DNA of 64,000 bases. It comes from Saccharothrix sp. ALI-22-I. Its GTDB lineage: Bacteria; Actinomycetota; Actinomycetes; Mycobacteriales; Pseudonocardiaceae. The stretch is taken from NCBI RefSeq assembly GCF_001984175.1, contig NZ_MTQP01000063.1, positions 278,655 through 342,654 of the forward strand, written 5' to 3'. Under the pieces are notes generated by a model that saw only the letters and a program-made list of their open reading frames with translations, had not been told where the DNA came from and ran no database searches. Shown in pieces: positions 61,691-64,000 of this stretch. Numbering within the stretch: the first letter of the stretch is position 1; the number at the start of each line of letters is the position of its first letter. A program made the translations under genes and the position numbers.

Positions 61691-61950
61691 AGGTAGCCGG
61701 TGTGCTCGCGCCGGCAGTGCAGGGCGTCGGCGGTGATGATGGTGTTGCGCAGGTCGCTGATCTGCTCTAGCAGCGGCTGAAACCGGGTGATCTCATTCGT
61801 CTTTCCGTCGACGTCGGTGCCGGCCGGCACCACACCGGTGACCTGGTCGCAGGCGGCCATCGCGTGCCGGGCAGCGGTGTCGCCGGTACGGGAACCCCGC
61901 AATGTCCTGCCGTCGACCGCGATCGCCCGCGTGGCCGTCCGTCTCCACAG
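61690..61950 (-). pseudogene. Fragment of an ISAs1-family transposase
   Basis: The minus strand reads 'AIAVDGRTLRGSRTGDTAARHAMAACDQVTGVV', then 'DVDGKTNEITRFQPLLEQISDLRNTIITADALHCRREH'. The 'VDGKTLRG' and 'DA.H.Q..' blocks are the hallmark of ISAs1 (DDE_Tnp_1-associated) transposases. Neither end of the protein is present; the 3' side meets the response-regulator remnant. Confidence 0.75.
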
Positions 61951-62193
61951 TCGGACCGACGCCCGGCCGCGCTACCGGATTCCATCGGAACACCGCTGGT
62001 CACAGCCACTGCGACGCGCTTCCGTGCTCCGCGTTGACCGTCGGCGGACAGGTGCGGACACTCCGCGCGCCTCGGTCCACAGTCACGCACGGAGGGCGGC
62101 GATTCCCGGTGGTATCTGCGTGCCGGCGATCGTCGCCGCGTTGATCGTGCCGTACCGCCATCGCGCGGCGAACGCCCTCTGACCCGTTGCCCG

Positions 62194-62655
62194 TCAGCCT
62201 GTGAAATGGGCCTTCACCGCGGCTATCTCTTGCGCGAAGAGGGCTTCGAGGTCGTCCAGGAACCCGTCCGGGGCGTCCGGGACCACGCGGAACTCGCGGC
62301 GCCAGTCGATGAAGCTGCGGCCGGGTTCGTTCGTCACCGGTCGGACGCGGTAGGTGGCCAGGTAGTCGACGATGAAAAGCACCTGTGCCACCGACCGGTA
62401 GGTCAGGGAGCGGTCCGTTTCCGAGCGGCCCACCACTTCCTCCTGGGCCAGGTCGTGGTTCGGCAGCAGGGTGAATTCGAACAGCGACGGGATCTTGCGG
62501 GCCGAGCCGCCGTTGGTCCAGTGCGCGTTCTTGACGCCGTCGCCGAACACGATGTCGAGCAACACCATCATGTCCCGCACCTCGTCCCAGACTTCGTCAG
62601 GACCGGCGTCGAGGACCGCGGAGTGATAGACCGAGTACTTCGGTAACAGAGCCAT
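62194..62655 (-). CDS. SRPBCC family protein
   Basis: A 153-residue START-fold-like protein: 'VYHSAVLDAGPDEVWDEVRDMMVLLDIVFGDG', 'DRSLTYRSVAQVLFIVDYLATYRVRPVTNEPGRSFIDWRREF' and a helical C-terminus 'FLDDLEALFAQEIAAVKAHFTG'. It matches the polyketide-cyclase-like/SRPBCC group of small-ligand binders. It has no adjacent operon partner. An upstream in-frame GTG at 62670 is possible; the ATG at 62655 starts the conserved sequence. Confidence 0.78.
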   Translation of the reverse strand: MALLPKYSVYHSAVLDAGPDEVWDEVRDMMVLLDIVFGDGVKNAHWTNGGSARKIPSLFEFTLLPNHDLAQEEVVGRSETDRSLTYRSVAQVLFIVDYLATYRVRPVTNEPGRSFIDWRREFRVVPDAPDGFLDDLEALFAQEIAAVKAHFTG

Positions 62656-62811
62656 GGGGCATGGTTCCACCCGCTCGAGCAGCCCGACAATCCTCCACAG
62701 GGGTGGGTGTGATCTTCGGTCACAAGCCTATGACCGTGTCCAGCCGATCGCGGTAGTCCTCGACCGCCCGCCTCAACCTACTGTCGGCGGCGGTCGCGGC
62801 ACCGATTCAAC

Positions 62812-63065
62812 GGCTCCGCGACCGCACCGGCGCGGTGGCAGACAGTTCGGCGGTGACGAAGTCGAGCACCACCGCCGGATGACGGCGCCCCAGCGCTCCC
62901 CAGTTGGTCACCGCGTGCTCCAGGTCGGGCAGCGCCTCGACGACCACGGCGGGCGAGCACGCGGGAAGCAGTCCGGCGGCCTCGTGATCACCAACGTCTC
63001 GCGCACCAACGGCAGCAACCGCTCCGCCAACGCCCTGCGCCAGGCGGGACGCCTGCCACCGGATT
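62812..63065 (-). pseudogene. Remnant of a helical-repeat protein (DNA alkylation repair/HEAT-like)
   Basis: The minus strand encodes 'LLPACSPAVVVEALPDLEHAVTNWGALGRRHPAVVLDFVTAELSATAP' in one frame and 'WRRALAERLLPLVRETLVI' in another just upstream. The repeat-like helices and the N-W-x-x-L-x-x-x-x-P pattern suggest a HEAT-type or alkylation-repair-like protein. There is no start, and a frame change lies near 62980, so it is a decayed remnant; identity is uncertain. Confidence 0.35.
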
Positions 63066-63085
63066 CGAAAGGTGTCGGAAATAGT

Positions 63086-63114
63086 TTGACGGTCGTGATG
63101 CCTATTGGCATCAT
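63086..63114 (+). promoter_or_regulatory. Promoter with internal inverted repeat upstream of the leader peptide
   Basis: TTGACG (63086-63091), a 17-base spacer and CATCAT (63109-63114) form a good sigma-70-type promoter. The spacer holds TGATGCC-TATT-GGCATCA (63096-63113), a perfect 7-bp inverted repeat, so a repressor bound there would block RNA polymerase directly. Confidence 0.6.
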
Positions 63115-63142
63115 GGAGACACACCGAGCCGGAGGAGCGGAC

Positions 63143-63193
63143 ATGACGAACACGCGTCGATGCTGTTCCCGTAGCCCGGGCTCCCCGCCGTGA
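63143..63193 (+). CDS. Leader peptide MTNTRRCCSRSPGSPP
   Basis: A 16-codon reading frame with a strong GGAGGAG six bases before the ATG, 29 bases after the predicted -10. Codons 5-8 are CGT CGA TGC TGT (Arg-Arg-Cys-Cys) and codon 10 is another Arg CGT. Polycysteine leader peptides that respond to cysteine supply are known in actinobacteria. This one ends 24 bases before an intrinsic terminator, the layout of a transcription attenuator. Confidence 0.65.
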   Translation: MTNTRRCCSRSPGSPP

Positions 63194-63216
63194 CCTGCTG
63201 AAGGTCCGGTCAAGGG

Positions 63217-63258
63217 AGCCGCCCGTCGGGGAAACCGACCAGGGCGGCTTTCTCTTTT
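63217..63258 (+). terminator. Intrinsic terminator/attenuator
   Basis: AGCCGCCC (63217-63224) plus GTCGG (63225-63229) pair with CCGAC (63235-63239) and GGGCGGCT (63242-63249), a 13-bp stem with a 2-base bulge, followed directly by a T-rich tail 63249-63258 (TTTCTCTTTT). This is the only terminator in the window with a true T-run. Confidence 0.85.
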
Positions 63259-63337
63259 CGTGCACCCCGAAAAGCAATTCGCACGCCGCGGACGTCATTT
63301 CACGACACCCTCGGCAGAATTCCCCGCACCACCACAC

Positions 63338-63411
63338 GCCCCCATAGCTCAGCAGGACAGAGCGCGCCGCTACGAACGGCGAGGTCCCAGGTTCGAGTCC
63401 TGGTGGAGGCA
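63338..63411 (+). tRNA. tRNA-Arg (anticodon ACG)
   Basis: The sequence folds as a full cloverleaf: acceptor GCCCCCA/TGGAGGC, D-arm GCTC/GAGC, anticodon stem CGCCG/CGGCG with loop CTACGAA (anticodon ACG), T-arm CCAGG-TTCGAGT-CCTGG. One acceptor pair (position 4-69) is C:A. CCA is not encoded. ACG with inosine reads CGU, CGC and CGA. Confidence 0.88.
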
Positions 63412-63487
63412 CCGCTGGAGCCGAGTACCACCGCGGCTCGCCGGGACCGACCCGGTGGACCGCGGTCGGTGGTTCCAGACCAGCAAC

Positions 63488-63504
63488 GCCCCCGTCGAGG
63501 GGGC
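63488..63504. terminator. Short hairpin between the two tRNA genes
   Basis: GCCCCC-GTCGA-GGGGGC forms a 6-bp GC stem immediately upstream of the second tRNA. It may be a processing or termination signal. Confidence 0.35.
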
Positions 63505-63508
63505 GCCC

Positions 63509-63579
63509 GACCCACGTCACGACGGTCGTGGGGCGGCCTGCAAAGCCGTCTATTCCGGGTTCGACTCCCGGGTGGGTCT
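63509..63579 (+). tRNA. tRNA-Cys-like gene (anticodon GCA), atypical D-arm
   Basis: Acceptor GACCCAC/GTGGGTC is perfectly paired (7 bp), anticodon stem GCGGC/GCCGT encloses CTGCAAA (anticodon GCA), and the T-arm is CCGGG-TTCGACT-CCCGG. The anticodon arm matches actinobacterial tRNA-Cys. The D-arm is odd: CACG/CGTG stem with a 5-base loop (ACGGT) and two unpaired bases before the anticodon stem. It is either a divergent accessory tRNA-Cys or a decaying copy. Confidence 0.6.
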
Positions 63580-63924
63580 CCGAACGTGGCCTCAGAGGAA
63601 CTGTCAGTGCGCTCTGCGCGCATCAGGACGTTGTGCGCCTGTTCGGGCGTGTCCTGGAAGTCCTTGGCGGGGACCAAACTCGGCGCCGCCTCCCGGGCCG
63701 AGCTGCTCGCCGCGCTCCGCGAGATCCTCGCTGACCAAGCGTGACCGTCCGGGCACGCACGGGTTTTTCGGCGCCCCCTCGACGCACGCGACCTCGATCA
63801 CCGACTTCCCCCTAGCGGTCCCCCATCGTGACGGGGGTCTCCCCGACGCTCGGACATGGCCAGCCGCGCAACCTGGTAACACGCCCAACGAGGAACGGGC
63901 CCCACCGAAACCGAGGAGCAACAA
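63580..63924. other. Gap between tRNA-Cys and the last gene
   Basis: No convincing gene in about 345 bases. A 52-codon frame ends at 63744 ('GAASRAELLAALREILADQA') but has no start signal and is judged a chance frame. No repeat or palindrome stood out. Confidence 0.5.
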
Positions 63925-64000
63925 ATGGCCGTCGATGCCTACGAGAAGCTGACCTCTTTCATCAAGAACCTGCTGAGCGACGAGGAGTTCGCCAAGGACT
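63925..64000 (+). CDS. N-terminal part of a small-domain protein (IniB-like start), 3' end outside window
   Basis: ATG 63925 follows AGGAG by 8 bases. The visible 25 residues, 'MAVDAYEKLTSFIKNLLSD' then 'EEFAKD', form an amphipathic helix like the N-terminal segment of IniB-type or related actinobacterial proteins, which continue with a DPEGAL-like motif. The rest is beyond the window, so the identity is tentative. Confidence 0.5.
   Translation, partial: MAVDAYEKLTSFIKNLLSDEEFAKD

Noticed and set aside
62807..63520. Minus-strand 237-codon frame across the leader peptide and tRNA-Arg
   Set aside because: It would be antisense to a tRNA gene and a clear promoter-leader-terminator module; only the 62812-63065 part resembles protein.

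Overview
The window is high-GC DNA from a filamentous actinomycete. Dense third-position GC, frequent GTG starts, secreted hydrolases with actinobacterial signal peptides, F420-type and mycothiol-era families, and NRPS genes with an MbtH protein all point to the Pseudonocardiales (Saccharothrix, Actinosynnema or Lentzea-like). That placement is inference from gene content; no rRNA is present to confirm it.

Layout. 1-4262 is the 3' end of a tightly coupled operon (TIM-barrel sugar isomerase, M20 hydrolase, Ldh-type dehydrogenase, Gfo/Idh/MocA dehydrogenase, small unknown protein). Every junction overlaps, and it looks like the edge of a small-molecule pathway. 4326-22303 is a mosaic of single genes and pairs: EF-hand protein, nucleotide-sugar dehydrogenase, LLM oxidoreductase, secreted endonuclease I, hydrolase, HemK2-like methyltransferase with a CDGSH protein, a three-gene minus-strand operon (haem-oxygenase-like protein, carboxylate-amine ligase YbdK, Rieske/FAD oxidoreductase), ceramidase, SDR, phosphotransferase and a GH43 glycosidase with two upstream operators.

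22807-44145 is a nonribosomal peptide gene cluster on the plus strand: MbtH, NRPS 1 (C-A-PCP fused to a LanB-type dehydratase N-terminal domain), NRPS 2 (C-A-PCP), a kynurenine-3-monooxygenase-like flavoprotein, a small DUF-type protein, NRPS 3 (C-A-PCP), an MFS exporter, NRPS 4 (C-A-PCP-thioester reductase) and an O-methyltransferase-type enzyme. Most junctions overlap by 4 bases, so the block from NRPS 1 to the methyltransferase is very probably one transcript. The inferred product is a short peptide of about four residues, released reductively as an aldehyde, alcohol or cyclic imine, oxidised by the flavoprotein and methylated. The NRPS-LanB fusion is the most unusual element: LanB N-terminal domains use aminoacyl-tRNA, so this synthetase may draw on the tRNA pool. 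A 22-bp tandem repeat array closes the cluster.

44498-52916 holds a BASS-family transporter, a secreted PQQ-type sugar dehydrogenase, an OmpR-type two-component system, a catalase HPII gene that has lost most of its haem domain, a GNAT enzyme, a membrane protein and a STAS protein. 53205-54960 is an IS110 element beside a truncated phosphotransferase. 54977-59816 holds an ArsR/SRPBCC pair, an M20 peptidase, a DHA2 exporter, two small proteins and a second STAS protein. 59252-63065 is rich in relics (two pieces of an rve-type transposase, an integrase C-terminus, an OmpR winged-helix fragment, an ISAs1 fragment). The window ends with a compact regulatory module: promoter with internal inverted repeat, a 16-residue leader peptide containing Arg-Arg-Cys-Cys, a strong intrinsic terminator, then tRNA-Arg(ACG) and a structurally odd tRNA-Cys(GCA), whose codons are the ones in the leader.
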